From assembly GCA_964477035.1 (NCBI GenBank), contig CAYZCW010000018.1:1-25103 (forward strand): a stretch of 25,103 bases of DNA. Reading direction: 5' to 3'. Below are positions 1 to 9,308 of the stretch, in pieces. Numbering within the stretch: position 1 is the stretch's first letter; each line of letters opens with the position of its first letter. The position numbers and the translations under genes were made by a program. Origin of the DNA: SLSG01 sp964477035 (lineage in GTDB: Bacteria > Bacteroidota > Bacteroidia > Bacteroidales > UBA7960). Below the pieces are notes generated by a model that worked only from the letters and a program-made list of their open reading frames with translations, was not told where the DNA came from and did not search any database.

Positions 1-1577
1 ACATCCTCAAGGAGTTCATGGTGCGCAACACCTACATCTACCCGCCCCTGCCCTCGATGAAGATCATCGCCGACATCTTCGAGTTCACCTCCAAAAACAT
101 GCCCCGGTTCAACTCCATCTCCATCAGCGGCTACCACATGCAGGAGGCCGGCGCCACCTGCGACATCGAGCTGGCCTACACCCTGGCCGACGGACTCGAA
201 TACCTGCGGACCGGGGTGAATGCCGGCATGGACATCGATGCCTTCGCCCCCCGCCTGTCGTTTTTCTGGGCCATCGGCATGAACCACTTCATGGAAATCG
301 CCAAGATGCGCGCCGCCAGGCTGCTCTGGGCCAAAATCGTGAAGCAGTTCAACCCGAAAAATCCGAAGTCCCTGGCCCTGCGCACCCACAGCCAGACCTC
401 CGGCTGGAGCCTCACCGAGCAGGACCCCTTCAACAACGTGTCCCGCACCTGCATCGAAGCCATGGGCGCCGTGCTGGGACACACCCAGTCGCTGCACACC
501 AACGCCCTGGACGAGGCCATCGCCCTGCCGACCGACTTTTCGGCGCGCATCGCCCGCAACACCCAGTTGTACATCCAGGAGGAAACCAACGTCTGCAAGG
601 CGATTGACCCCTGGGCCGGCTCCTACTATGTGGAGGCCCTCACCCACGAGATCGCCGATCGCGCCTGGGCCCATATCCAGGAGATCGAAAGCCTGGGCGG
701 CATGGCCAAGGCCATCGAAACGGGCGTGCCCAAGATGCGCATCGAGGAGGCCTCGGCCCGCAAGCAGGCCCGCATCGACAGCGGCAAAGACATCATCGTG
801 GGCGTGAACCGCTACCGCCTGGAGAAGGAAGACCCGATCGACATCCTCGACGTGGACAACACCGCCGTAAGGGCTTCCCAGATCAAACGCCTGGAGAAGC
901 TGCGGGCCGGACGCAATCAGGAAGAGGCGGACAAGGCCCTGGAGGCCATCACCACCGCCTGCGAGACCGGGCAGGGCAACCTGCTGGAGCTGGCCGTGGA
1001 TGCCGCCCGCAAAAGGGCCTCCCTGGGAGAGATCTCCCTGGCATGCGAGAAGGTGTTTGGCCGTTACCAGGCCGTCATTCGTTCAATATCAGGAGTCTAT
1101 TCCATGGAAATCGAGAACAACGACAGTTTCGCCAAGGCCCGCAAGATGGCCGATGACTTCGCCGCCCTGGAAGGCCGCCGCCCGCGCATCATGATCGCCA
1201 AGATGGGACAGGACGGCCACGACCGCGGTGCCAAGGTGGTGGCCACCGCCTATGCCGATATGGGCTTCGACGTGGACGTGGGACCCCTGTTCCAGACCCC
1301 GAAGGAGGCCGCCCGCCAGGCCGTCGAGAACGACGTGCACATCATCGGCATGTCGAGCCTGGCCGCCGGGCACAAGACCCTGGCTCCCCAGGTGATCCAG
1401 GAACTCAGGGACCTGGGCCGCGACGACATCATGGTCATCGTGGGCGGGGTCATCCCGCCCCAGGACTACCAGTTCCTCTACGATGCCGGGGTGATCGGCA
1501 TCTTCGGTCCCGGCACGGTCATCGCCGATGCCGCCATCAAGATCCTGTCCATCCTGCTGGAGGCGCGGCAGGAGTAG
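1..1577 (+). CDS. mutB: Methylmalonyl-CoA mutase, large (catalytic) subunit; 5'-truncated by the window edge
   Basis: This enzyme interconverts (R)-methylmalonyl-CoA and succinyl-CoA with adenosylcobalamin, in cytosolic propionate/succinate metabolism. The frame is already open at the window start (codons from position 3 read ILKEF before the first Met at 18), so this is an internal Met and roughly 190 N-terminal residues are missing from a usual ~710. Visible are the end of the substrate-binding TIM barrel, with the RNTYIYPP signature, and SISGYHMQEAGA, which carries the active-site His. The C-terminal B12-binding domain starts near position 1180 and shows DGHDRGAKV (the cobalt-ligating His codon is at 1218-1220) and later VGGVIPPQDY and GIFGPGT. 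The active-site Tyr of the family would lie in the missing part. A strong hairpin follows the stop. The partner small subunit would be expected upstream, outside the window. The family assignment is very secure. Confidence 0.97.
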   Translation, partial: ILKEFMVRNTYIYPPLPSMKIIADIFEFTSKNMPRFNSISISGYHMQEAGATCDIELAYTLADGLEYLRTGVNAGMDIDAFAPRLSFFWAIGMNHFMEIAKMRAARLLWAKIVKQFNPKNPKSLALRTHSQTSGWSLTEQDPFNNVSRTCIEAMGAVLGHTQSLHTNALDEAIALPTDFSARIARNTQLYIQEETNVCKAIDPWAGSYYVEALTHEIADRAWAHIQEIESLGGMAKAIETGVPKMRIEEASARKQARIDSGKDIIVGVNRYRLEKEDPIDILDVDNTAVRASQIKRLEKLRAGRNQEEADKALEAITTACETGQGNLLELAVDAARKRASLGEISLACEKVFGRYQAVIRSISGVYSMEIENNDSFAKARKMADDFAALEGRRPRIMIAKMGQDGHDRGAKVVATAYADMGFDVDVGPLFQTPKEAARQAVENDVHIIGMSSLAAGHKTLAPQVIQELRDLGRDDIMVIVGGVIPPQDYQFLYDAGVIGIFGPGTVIADAAIKILSILLEARQE

Positions 1578-1627
1578 CCCGTTCCAAATGCCCGGACATC
1601 CCCCTTCCCCGGGGCTCCCGGAATGCA

Positions 1628-1668
1628 AGACCCCCGGCCCTGGAAATCAGGGCCGGGGGTCTGTCTTT
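1628..1668 (+). terminator. Intrinsic terminator after the methylmalonyl-CoA mutase gene
   Basis: A perfect 15-bp inverted repeat (1628-1642 pairs with 1648-1662) encloses a 5-nt loop GAAAT and is followed by TGTCTTT. It lies 50 bp after the mutase stop codon. The T-rich tail is short and present only on the plus strand, so it mainly ends the mutase transcript. It could also slow transcripts arriving from the convergent peptidase gene. Confidence 0.8.
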
Positions 1669-1670
1669 GG

Positions 1671-1776
1671 GGCCGGGGGCCAAAGGCCGGAATCATCCCC
1701 GCTGGGGGCAAAGGCCGTCAACCACGCTGGCTCAAGCCGGAATTATCCCGGCTGGTCCAGGCCGCGTTCATCCGGC
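1671..1776. repeat. Degenerate tandem repeat of about 25 bp, 3-4 copies
   Basis: Between two convergent genes, units beginning GCCGG occur at 1686, 1714, 1736 and 1761 (spacings 28, 22 and 25 bp). Units 1 and 3 are closest: GCCGGAATCATCCCCGCTGG against GCCGGAATTATCCCGGCTGG. Unit 2 is GCCGTCAACCACGCTGG, and the last copy is shorter and poorer. Unit 3 is itself a perfect short hairpin (AGCCGG at 1735-1740, CCGGCT at 1748-1753). Copies are too few and too uneven for a CRISPR array. The function is unknown. Confidence 0.55.
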
Positions 1777-1777
1777 A

Positions 1778-4453
1778 CTACTCCTGCAGCACCCCCACCA
1801 GACGGGCACCGCCGGCTTCGGGCAGCACCTGTTCGAAGCGCAGGGGCAAAAAGCGCGCGGCGTCGATCCAGACCGTCACCCCACCCGGAGAGCCATCCGC
1901 CGGGGTCGTCTCCAGCTTCCATACCCGGAGGCCGTCCTCCATCACTTCTGCGGTGGTCGTCATGCGGTAGGCTTTCACCGTCATGGAGTTGATGTCCGTG
2001 TTGTGGAACACGGCCCGGTAGCCATCGGCCAGGGGCAGGGTGGCCAGCACGAACATCGCGCCGGGACCCTCGGCAAACAGCGGCCCGTCCAGGTCCAGCG
2101 ACACAGGGATCTGCTGCGGACCGGCCTGTATGGACCCTTCCGCCTTGTCCGCGCTGAAATGCATTTCCACCCGGGTCTGTCCCTGCTGCAGCTCCCGTTT
2201 GACCGGCGCCAGGCTGCCCGCCGCCAGTTCCATGCGGTCGCTCGCCTCGCCCATGGGGGTCTGGGAGCTCTCCATAACCACGTAGCCCGCCCCTTCCTTG
2301 CGGATGGACACGCTTTGGGACATATTCATCTCCTGTCCCATCATGGACAGGTTGAGGGCATAGCTGTACTCTCCCACGGGGAGTTCGCGCACCGGCTGCA
2401 GGGCCATGCCCAGCTCCTCCCGGCTCAGCTCCTCGGGCAGGGTCACCGTACTCACGTCCACCGTGATCTCTGCCAGCCTTTGGGCGATATGCTCCGGCAT
2501 GTCCTCCTGGTACCTCCCGCCGAGGTGCTTGGCCAGGAAGCGCTCCTTGGCGGCCACGAAAGCCATGTTGTTCTCGGGACGGGCGAAGCCGTGCCCTTCA
2601 TCGGGGGCGTTCAGGTACTCCACCGGGAAGCCGCGGTCGCGCAGGGCCACCACGATCTGGTCGCTTTCGGTCTTCTTCACCCGGGGGTCGTTTTGTCCCT
2701 GCACCACCATCAGGGGGGCCACGATCTTATCGGCCGAGAACAGGGGCGACTGCCGGATGAGCTGCTGGCGGCCCTCTTCGGTGGACGGGTCGCCCATGCG
2801 CTCGTGGAACACCTTGCGGGCCGCCTCCCAATAGGGCGGGATGGAGTTGAGCAGGGTGATCAGGTTGGAGGGGCCTACAAACGACACCCCCGCCGCATAA
2901 AGGTCCGGCGTAAAGGCCAGTCCCGCGAGCGTGGCATACCCCCCATAGGAACCGCCGTAGATGGCAATGCGCTCCGGGTCGGCGATGCCCTGGTCCACCA
3001 GGTACTTCACGCCCCAGGTGATGTCGTCCTGCATCAAATCGCCCCATTCCCGGTTGCCGGCATTCAGGAAGGCCTTGCCGAAGCCGGTGCTGCCCCGGAA
3101 GTTGGGCTGCAGCACGGCATAGCCGCGGTTGGCCAGGAACTGCGCTTCGGTGTTGAATCCCCAGAAGTCGCGTGCCCAGGGGCCCCCGTGCGGCACCACG
3201 ACCAGGGGCAGGTTGGTTTCCCCGAAGCCATTGGGCAGGGTCAGGTAGGCCGGGATCTCGAGCCCGTCAGATGAAGGGTAGCGGACCGGAATCATGTGCG
3301 ACATGAATTCGGAAGGCAGGTCGTCCCCGCGGGGAGAGAACTGGAAGGTGAGGGTGCGGCTGTCCTTGTGGAACAGGTACACGCTGGCGGGCTTCACATC
3401 CGAAAAGGCATTCACCAGGAAATAGTCTTCCTCGGCGGTGGCAGAGGCAAAGCGCACGTCCACATCGCCCAGCTGCTCCTTCAGGAAGTTGTAATGGGCT
3501 TCATATTCCTTGTCCCAGAAATACATGCGGGTGCGGTCGTCCGTATAGGAGGTGTACACCGGCTCCAGGGTCTTGTCCGAGATCAGGATGCCGCCGAAGT
3601 CGGCCCGTCCTTCCGGGTCCCGCTCAATGAACGTCTTTTCCCCGCTGTTGATGTCCATCAGGTACAACTCGGTCAGGTCGCGGTCGTCCCCCTTGTTGGT
3701 CACCAGGTAAATGCGGCGGTTGTCCTTATGGAAGCCATAGGGATTGGCCGTCTCGGTCAGCCCCCACTCATAGATGAGCGATTCGCTGCCGTCCGGGTCG
3801 ATCCGCCACAGCTCATTGTCTCCGCTGTCATTCTGCCGGGCGGCCAGGCGCAGCTTGTCGTTGTGGTCGAACACCCAGCCCAGGTAGCGGTTGGTATTCT
3901 CCGCCAGCTTGACCAGCTCCCCCGAGGAGAGGCGCAGGCTGTAGAGGTCGTGCCAGGCCTTGTCGCGGTCGTTGAGGCCGATGAACAGCAGGTCGGGGTC
4001 GATCCTCGACACATGGAATATCTGTGCCCGGACCTCCTCCAGGTTGGTCAGGTTGCGGGCCTCCGGGATATGCCCCGGTGCCGCCTCCTTCGGATCCAGC
4101 GCATAGATGTTGAAGTTCTCGTCCCCGCCCTGGTCCATCACGAACAGCAGGTATTTGCCGTCGCGCGACCAGAAATAGCCCATAATGGGCCGGTCGGTGC
4201 GGTCGGTCACCGGCAGGGCATCGTCGAAGTCAGCCTCCAGGGTCTTCACCCAGAGGTTGCGCGTGCCTTCATAGGGGCGCATAAAGGAAATGTACCGCCC
4301 GTCGGGCGAGAGCTGGGCCCCGGCAATCTGCGGATCCCCGTAAAAAAGCTCGCGGTCGAGCAGGGGCGGAACCTGGTTTTGCGCCCCGGCCGGAATGGCG
4401 GGCAGCGCCAGGAAAAGGATCAGGATCAAATACAACAGTCGGTTTCTTTTCAT
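1778..4453 (-). CDS. Exported S9-family (prolyl oligopeptidase/DPP-like) serine peptidase with an extra C-terminal beta-rich domain
   Basis: Predicted 891-residue exported peptidase. The start at 4453 is chosen because it gives a clean signal peptide (MKRNR, hydrophobic stretch 6-21, AGA-Q cleavage after about residue 24); an open extension to 4567 adds 38 residues before it. Residues ~30-400 carry a WD/beta-propeller-like series (for example LSPDGRYISFM and SRDGKYLLFV). The alpha/beta-hydrolase domain follows, with the catalytic triad visible as Ser502 (GGSYGG), Asp589 (QNDPR) and His621 (DEGHGFARP). S9 oligopeptidases clip short peptides, often after Pro. Residues ~690-891 form an additional domain beginning PVGEYSYALNLSMMG, rich in beta-strand patterns and reminiscent of DUF3108-type domains; that resemblance is from memory. 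Typical exported S9 enzymes end near residue 680, so this is a fusion. It lies downstream of, and on the same strand as, a GNAT gene. Confidence 0.93.
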   Translation of the reverse strand: MKRNRLLYLILILFLALPAIPAGAQNQVPPLLDRELFYGDPQIAGAQLSPDGRYISFMRPYEGTRNLWVKTLEADFDDALPVTDRTDRPIMGYFWSRDGKYLLFVMDQGGDENFNIYALDPKEAAPGHIPEARNLTNLEEVRAQIFHVSRIDPDLLFIGLNDRDKAWHDLYSLRLSSGELVKLAENTNRYLGWVFDHNDKLRLAARQNDSGDNELWRIDPDGSESLIYEWGLTETANPYGFHKDNRRIYLVTNKGDDRDLTELYLMDINSGEKTFIERDPEGRADFGGILISDKTLEPVYTSYTDDRTRMYFWDKEYEAHYNFLKEQLGDVDVRFASATAEEDYFLVNAFSDVKPASVYLFHKDSRTLTFQFSPRGDDLPSEFMSHMIPVRYPSSDGLEIPAYLTLPNGFGETNLPLVVVPHGGPWARDFWGFNTEAQFLANRGYAVLQPNFRGSTGFGKAFLNAGNREWGDLMQDDITWGVKYLVDQGIADPERIAIYGGSYGGYATLAGLAFTPDLYAAGVSFVGPSNLITLLNSIPPYWEAARKVFHERMGDPSTEEGRQQLIRQSPLFSADKIVAPLMVVQGQNDPRVKKTESDQIVVALRDRGFPVEYLNAPDEGHGFARPENNMAFVAAKERFLAKHLGGRYQEDMPEHIAQRLAEITVDVSTVTLPEELSREELGMALQPVRELPVGEYSYALNLSMMGQEMNMSQSVSIRKEGAGYVVMESSQTPMGEASDRMELAAGSLAPVKRELQQGQTRVEMHFSADKAEGSIQAGPQQIPVSLDLDGPLFAEGPGAMFVLATLPLADGYRAVFHNTDINSMTVKAYRMTTTAEVMEDGLRVWKLETTPADGSPGGVTVWIDAARFLPLRFEQVLPEAGGARLVGVLQE

Positions 4454-4705
4454 GGTCAATTTAAGGTTGGTAAGGTGTAAAAAAAGAATCATTGAAGGTA
4501 CGAAATATTTCAAAAAACAGCCTGGAGGGGAAGGGCCTTTTTTTTCATGGTTTCGTCGGATGGGCATGTCGTTGCCTGTGGGGACCCCGAACCCATGCCC
4601 CGGGATTCCGGAGCGTGCAGGCCATGCCGGAGGGCGCGGTGGATTGCAGGCGATCGTCGGACGGGTCCGCGGCCTGCCGGACGGGCGCTGCCGCCGGGTG
4701 CCTGC
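4454..4705. other. Intergenic gap between the GNAT gene and the S9 peptidase gene
   Basis: This is leader DNA for the S9 peptidase on the minus strand. I find no exact TAnnTTTG box. The part near 4490-4520 is AT-rich and is the likeliest promoter site. A T8 tract on the plus strand (4540-4547) follows GGGCC but has no gene to terminate. A short direct repeat CGGACGGG occurs at 4658-4665 and 4678-4685. No small gene is evident. Confidence 0.4.
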
Positions 4706-5158
4706 TCAGTCGTACGACCGGATGATGTACACATCGTAGTCGCCCAGGGACTTAAACCCCAGGCCCGTGTACAGCCTGACGGCAGCTTCATTGGTCCGGT
4801 GCACCTCCAGCTTGAGCTGGATGCCTTTTCGTTTGGCCAGACGGATGGACTCCATGGCCAGCACCCTGCCCACGCCCCGCCGCCTCCATGCGGGGATCAC
4901 CCCGAAATGGTGGAGGTGCAGGCGGCGCCCGTCGAAGGTCATCCAGGAGGTCGCAATAAGCGTGCCATCGGGGAGTACGGCCACCAGCAGGCGGCCACCC
5001 AGGGAGAGGCTGCGTTCGACCACCTCCCGGTTGTCGCCCCGGACCGCCCCGCCCAGACCGGTTTCTTCCCACAGCCGTGCCACCTGGGGGTAGTCGTCCG
5101 GCTGGTAATCGCGAATGATGAAATGTCCGCCCTGGCTGGCGGCTGGATCGGAAAGCAT
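4706..5158 (-). CDS. GNAT-family N-acetyltransferase
   Basis: A 150-residue single-domain acyltransferase that would move an acetyl group from acetyl-CoA to an unknown amine. The acetyl-CoA pyrophosphate-binding motif A is clear: LHHFGVIPAWRRRGVG with R/Q-x-x-G-x-G at residues ~92-97. The family's start FIIRDYQPDDY (residues 13-23) and ending EAAVRLYTGLGFKSLGDY are both present, so it is complete. The usual length is 140-170. The Met at 5158 is the only sensible start; the first ~10 residues are probably disordered. It is divergent from the S8 protease gene with about 200 bp between them, and on the same strand as the downstream S9 peptidase 252 bp away, so co-transcription is possible but not shown. 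The substrate cannot be read from the sequence. Confidence 0.9.
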   Translation of the reverse strand: MLSDPAASQGGHFIIRDYQPDDYPQVARLWEETGLGGAVRGDNREVVERSLSLGGRLLVAVLPDGTLIATSWMTFDGRRLHLHHFGVIPAWRRRGVGRVLAMESIRLAKRKGIQLKLEVHRTNEAAVRLYTGLGFKSLGDYDVYIIRSYD

Positions 5159-5280
5159 GTGAATGAAATTTTTTCTACACCAAATGGATGACGGTCTGCC
5201 CCAATGGCTGTTTTATCGAAATACACACAAAATCACCCGTGCAATTTATGCATTTTTTCGATCAGGCGTCACGCCGGTCG

Positions 5281-5298
5281 TTAAATTTCTTAAATTTA
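5281..5298 (+). promoter_or_regulatory. Candidate promoter -7 region for the S8 protease gene
   Basis: Two overlapping Bacteroidota-like -7 elements occur: TAAATTTC at 5282-5289 and TAAATTTA at 5291-5298. They are 64-73 bp before the protease start, in an AT-rich island of an otherwise GC-rich region. No clear TTTG -33 box sits at the usual distance; TTTCG at 5256-5260 is the best available. Assignment is tentative. Confidence 0.35.
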
Positions 5299-5361
5299 CC
5301 TTAGCCACTTTGCCCCATTGCAAGGCTTCCACAACATGTATCACACAAAAACCAAGACACC

Positions 5362-7146
<1,785 letters not shown>

Positions 7147-7170
7147 ATCAGGCGCTGACCGGCACTTCAC

Positions 7171-7203
7171 CGGCCCCGGCGGGACAAGGTCCCGCCGGGG
7201 CCG
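7171..7203 (+). terminator. Hairpin after the S8 protease gene
   Basis: A perfect 15-bp inverted repeat (7171-7185 with 7189-7203) has a 3-nt loop AAG. It lies 24 bp after the protease stop. The downstream tail is only CCATTTG, so it lacks a proper T-tract; it is probably a terminator or a 3'-end stabilising stem. Confidence 0.6.
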
Positions 7204-7324
7204 CCATTTGTGGCAGGCAACAGGCAGGCCGTCCTTCCGCCGGCGGTCCCATCCGACGAAAAACAATTTTCACACAGGCACAATAAAGGCATGTCCGGCC
7301 CCGTCCTGATGAACAAAAAACCCT

Positions 7325-7332
7325 TATTTTTG
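7325..7332 (+). promoter_or_regulatory. Candidate -7 promoter box for the SPOR lipoprotein gene
   Basis: TATTTTTG matches the Bacteroidota -7 consensus TAnnTTTG exactly, about 100 bp before the start at 7433. No good TTG/TTTG -33 element lies 19-21 bp upstream, so confidence is moderate. Confidence 0.4.
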
Positions 7333-7432
7333 TCTTACTGAAGGCCCGGTCCGTGCAAGAGGTGCCGGCCAGCCCGGGAAAGACAGCCGGGTCCTCCGCC
7401 AAGCAGAACCATCACCAAAAACCCAACCCCCT

Positions 7433-7885
7433 ATGAGCGCAATGAGAATCACCTTTTTTGTATTGCTGGCCGCCATTCTGGTGCTGCCCTCCTGCCGTTC
7501 GAAGCGGATGACCGCCGCCGAGCCGCCGCAAGTCGTGGAAGAAGTCATTGTGGAAACCGCCCCCCGGCCGGAGCCGGAACCGGAGGTGATCGCCGAAGTG
7601 CCCGTGCGCACCGAGCGCTTTACCTTCGAAAGGCCCGAAGACCAGGTCACCCACGAGTATTTTGTCATCGTCGGCAGCTACAGCATGATCGAAAACGCCA
7701 ACCGCGCCCGCACCATCCTGGCCAACCAGGGATTCACCCCCATCATCCTCAAGTCGGAGACCGGCCTGAACCGCCTCTGCGTGAACTCATACACCAGCGA
7801 GAGCGAGGCCAGGATGCGTGTGCACCAGATCCGCACCACCTTCCCCGAATACCACGATGCCTGGCTGCTGATCCGCCAGCGCTAG
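7433..7885 (+). CDS. Small SPOR-domain lipoprotein
   Basis: A 150-residue exported protein. The N-terminus is a lipoprotein signal ending VLPSC (Cys21 if started at 7433; a second in-frame ATG at 7442 would shorten it by three residues). Residues ~28-70 form a low-complexity Pro/Glu/Val linker (ETAPRPEPEPEVIAEVP). Residues ~74-148 are a SPOR domain: YFVIVGSYSMIENANRARTI, later PIILKSETGLNRLCVNSY and a terminal AWLLIRQR. SPOR domains bind denuded glycan strands of septal peptidoglycan, so a role in envelope or division-site biology is likely; the specific partner is unknown. It has its own candidate promoter. Whether it is co-transcribed with hutI, 133 bp downstream, is uncertain. Confidence 0.9.
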   Translation: MSAMRITFFVLLAAILVLPSCRSKRMTAAEPPQVVEEVIVETAPRPEPEPEVIAEVPVRTERFTFERPEDQVTHEYFVIVGSYSMIENANRARTILANQGFTPIILKSETGLNRLCVNSYTSESEARMRVHQIRTTFPEYHDAWLLIRQR

Positions 7886-7977
7886 GAAGGGGGTTGCTCC
7901 GGGGCGGCCAGCCGAAGCGAAGTCCATGGCCGTCAAAGGACAACCGTCACGGGGATTTTGACAACGAACAACCAGGA

Positions 7978-7998
7978 CAGGGGGTCTGCGGCCCCCTG
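7978..7998 (+). other. Stem-loop just upstream of hutI
   Basis: CAGGGGG (7978-7984) and CCCCCTG (7992-7998) form a 7-bp stem with the 7-nt loop TCTGCGG. It ends 20 bp before the hutI start codon. The following CCCTGCTTAAATG is not a T-tract, so it is a weak terminator for the SPOR gene, or a leader stem for hutI. Confidence 0.5.
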
Positions 7999-8018
7999 CC
8001 CTGCTTAAATGACCGATC

Positions 8019-9278
8019 ATGAGCCTGTTTATCCGGAACATCAAAGAACTGATTCAAGTCGAGAAAACGCCCCGCGGCATGGTGAAAGGGGCAAAAATGG
8101 CCGAGCTTCCGACCATCCGGAACGCCTTCCTGTTCATCGACCGGGGCGTGATCCAGGGCTTTGGCACCATGGCGGAATTCGCCCGCAGCAAGTTCCTGCA
8201 GCTGGCCGGAGCGCCCGGGGTCACCGAGATCGACGCCACCGGGAGGATGGTGATGCCGGCCTTCTGTGATTCCCACACCCACCTGGTGTATGCGGGAAGC
8301 CGCGAAATCGAATACACCGACAAGATCCGCGGCTTGTCCTACGAGGAGATCGCCCGCCGCGGGGGCGGCATCCTGAACTCGGCCAAACGGCTGCAGGAGG
8401 CCAGCGAGCTGGAGCTCATCGAACAGTCGATCGAGCGCCTGAACGAGATCATGCACCTGGGCACGGGCGCCGTGGAGATCAAGAGCGGGTACGGGCTGAC
8501 CACCGAAAGTGAAATGAAGATGCTGCGGGTGGTGCGCAAGCTCAAGGAGCTGAGCCCGCTCACCATCCGGGCGACCTTCCTGGGCGCCCATGCCGTGCCG
8601 GCCGAATACAAGGGGCGGCAGGGAGAATACGTCGACCTGGTGATCAACGAGATGATCCCCCGCGTGGCCGGAGAAGGGCTGGCCGACTACATCGACGTGT
8701 TCTGCGACAAGGGCTTCTTCACCGAAGAAGAGACCGACCGCATCCTGATGGCGGGCGTCAAGCACGGGCTGCGGCCCAAGATCCACGCCAACGAATTGGA
8801 CTTTTCGGGCGGCATACAGCTGGGGGTCAAATACGACGCCCTGTCGGTCGACCACCTGGAGTTCACCGGCGAGGCCGAGATCAGGGCCCTGAAGAAAAGC
8901 CGGACCATGCCCACCCTCCTGCCCGGGGCGGCTTTTTTCCTGGGGATGGAGCAACCCCCGGCCCGGAAGATGATCGACGCGGGACTGCCCCTGGCGCTGG
9001 CCAGCGACTACAATCCGGGCTCCTCGCCTTCGGGCAATATGCAGCTGATCCTGTCGATGGGCTGCATCCTGCTGCGCATGCTGCCCGAGGAGGTGATCAA
9101 CGCCGCGACCATCAACGGGGCCTTTGCCATGGGGGTGGAAGACGAGCTGGGCAGCATCGCCGTAGGCAAGAAGGCCAATGTTTTCATCACCAGCCGCATT
9201 CCGACCTACTCATTCCTCCCCTATGCCTACGGCAGCAACAAGGTGGAAAAAGTAATCATCGAAGGCAGGGTACAATAA
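8019..9278 (+). CDS. hutI: Imidazolonepropionase
   Basis: A 419-residue cytosolic metal-dependent amidohydrolase. It hydrolyses 4-imidazolone-5-propionate to N-formimino-L-glutamate, the third step of histidine degradation. The metal-binding H-x-H is His86/His88 in CDSHTHLVYAG. Other family blocks follow: EIKSGYGLTTESEMKML, FLGAHAVPAEY, DVFCDKGFFTEEE, KIHANELDFSGG (metal His), LSVDHLEFTG and ASDYNPGSSPSGNM with the metal Asp. A final TINGAFAMG block and the short beta-sandwich end complete it; the length matches the family (~405-420). The start at 8019 gives the usual N-terminal beta-strand LFIRNIKEL. No other histidine-degradation gene (hutH, hutU, formiminoglutamate enzymes) is in the window. 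The next gene begins 27 bp downstream. Confidence 0.95.
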   Translation: MSLFIRNIKELIQVEKTPRGMVKGAKMAELPTIRNAFLFIDRGVIQGFGTMAEFARSKFLQLAGAPGVTEIDATGRMVMPAFCDSHTHLVYAGSREIEYTDKIRGLSYEEIARRGGGILNSAKRLQEASELELIEQSIERLNEIMHLGTGAVEIKSGYGLTTESEMKMLRVVRKLKELSPLTIRATFLGAHAVPAEYKGRQGEYVDLVINEMIPRVAGEGLADYIDVFCDKGFFTEEETDRILMAGVKHGLRPKIHANELDFSGGIQLGVKYDALSVDHLEFTGEAEIRALKKSRTMPTLLPGAAFFLGMEQPPARKMIDAGLPLALASDYNPGSSPSGNMQLILSMGCILLRMLPEEVINAATINGAFAMGVEDELGSIAVGKKANVFITSRIPTYSFLPYAYGSNKVEKVIIEGRVQ

Positions 9279-9292
9279 CCAGCATTCACATA

Positions 9293-9308
9293 AAAGGGAG
9301 ACCCATTG
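9293..9308 (+). promoter_or_regulatory. Shine-Dalgarno sequence fixing a TTG start
   Basis: AAAGGGAG at 9293-9300 is followed by five bases and then TTG at 9306. No in-frame ATG exists until well inside the conserved protein, so this purine-rich ribosome binding site decides the start. It is one of the few strong such sites in the window. Confidence 0.7.

Noticed and set aside
1671..1776. A short CRISPR array
   Set aside because: Unit spacing varies from 22 to 28 bp with no distinct spacers, copies are strongly degenerate, and no cas gene is present.
1667..4480. Two long plus-strand open frames (535 and 394 codons) opposite the S9 peptidase
   Set aside because: Both are shadows of the S9 gene, with low-complexity His/Gln/Val composition and no recognisable domain. 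The catalytic triad reads correctly on the minus strand.
4454..4567. A longer start for the S9 peptidase (38 extra residues)
   Set aside because: The extension would place a signal peptide internally. The Met at 4453 gives a normal basic-hydrophobic-cleavage arrangement.
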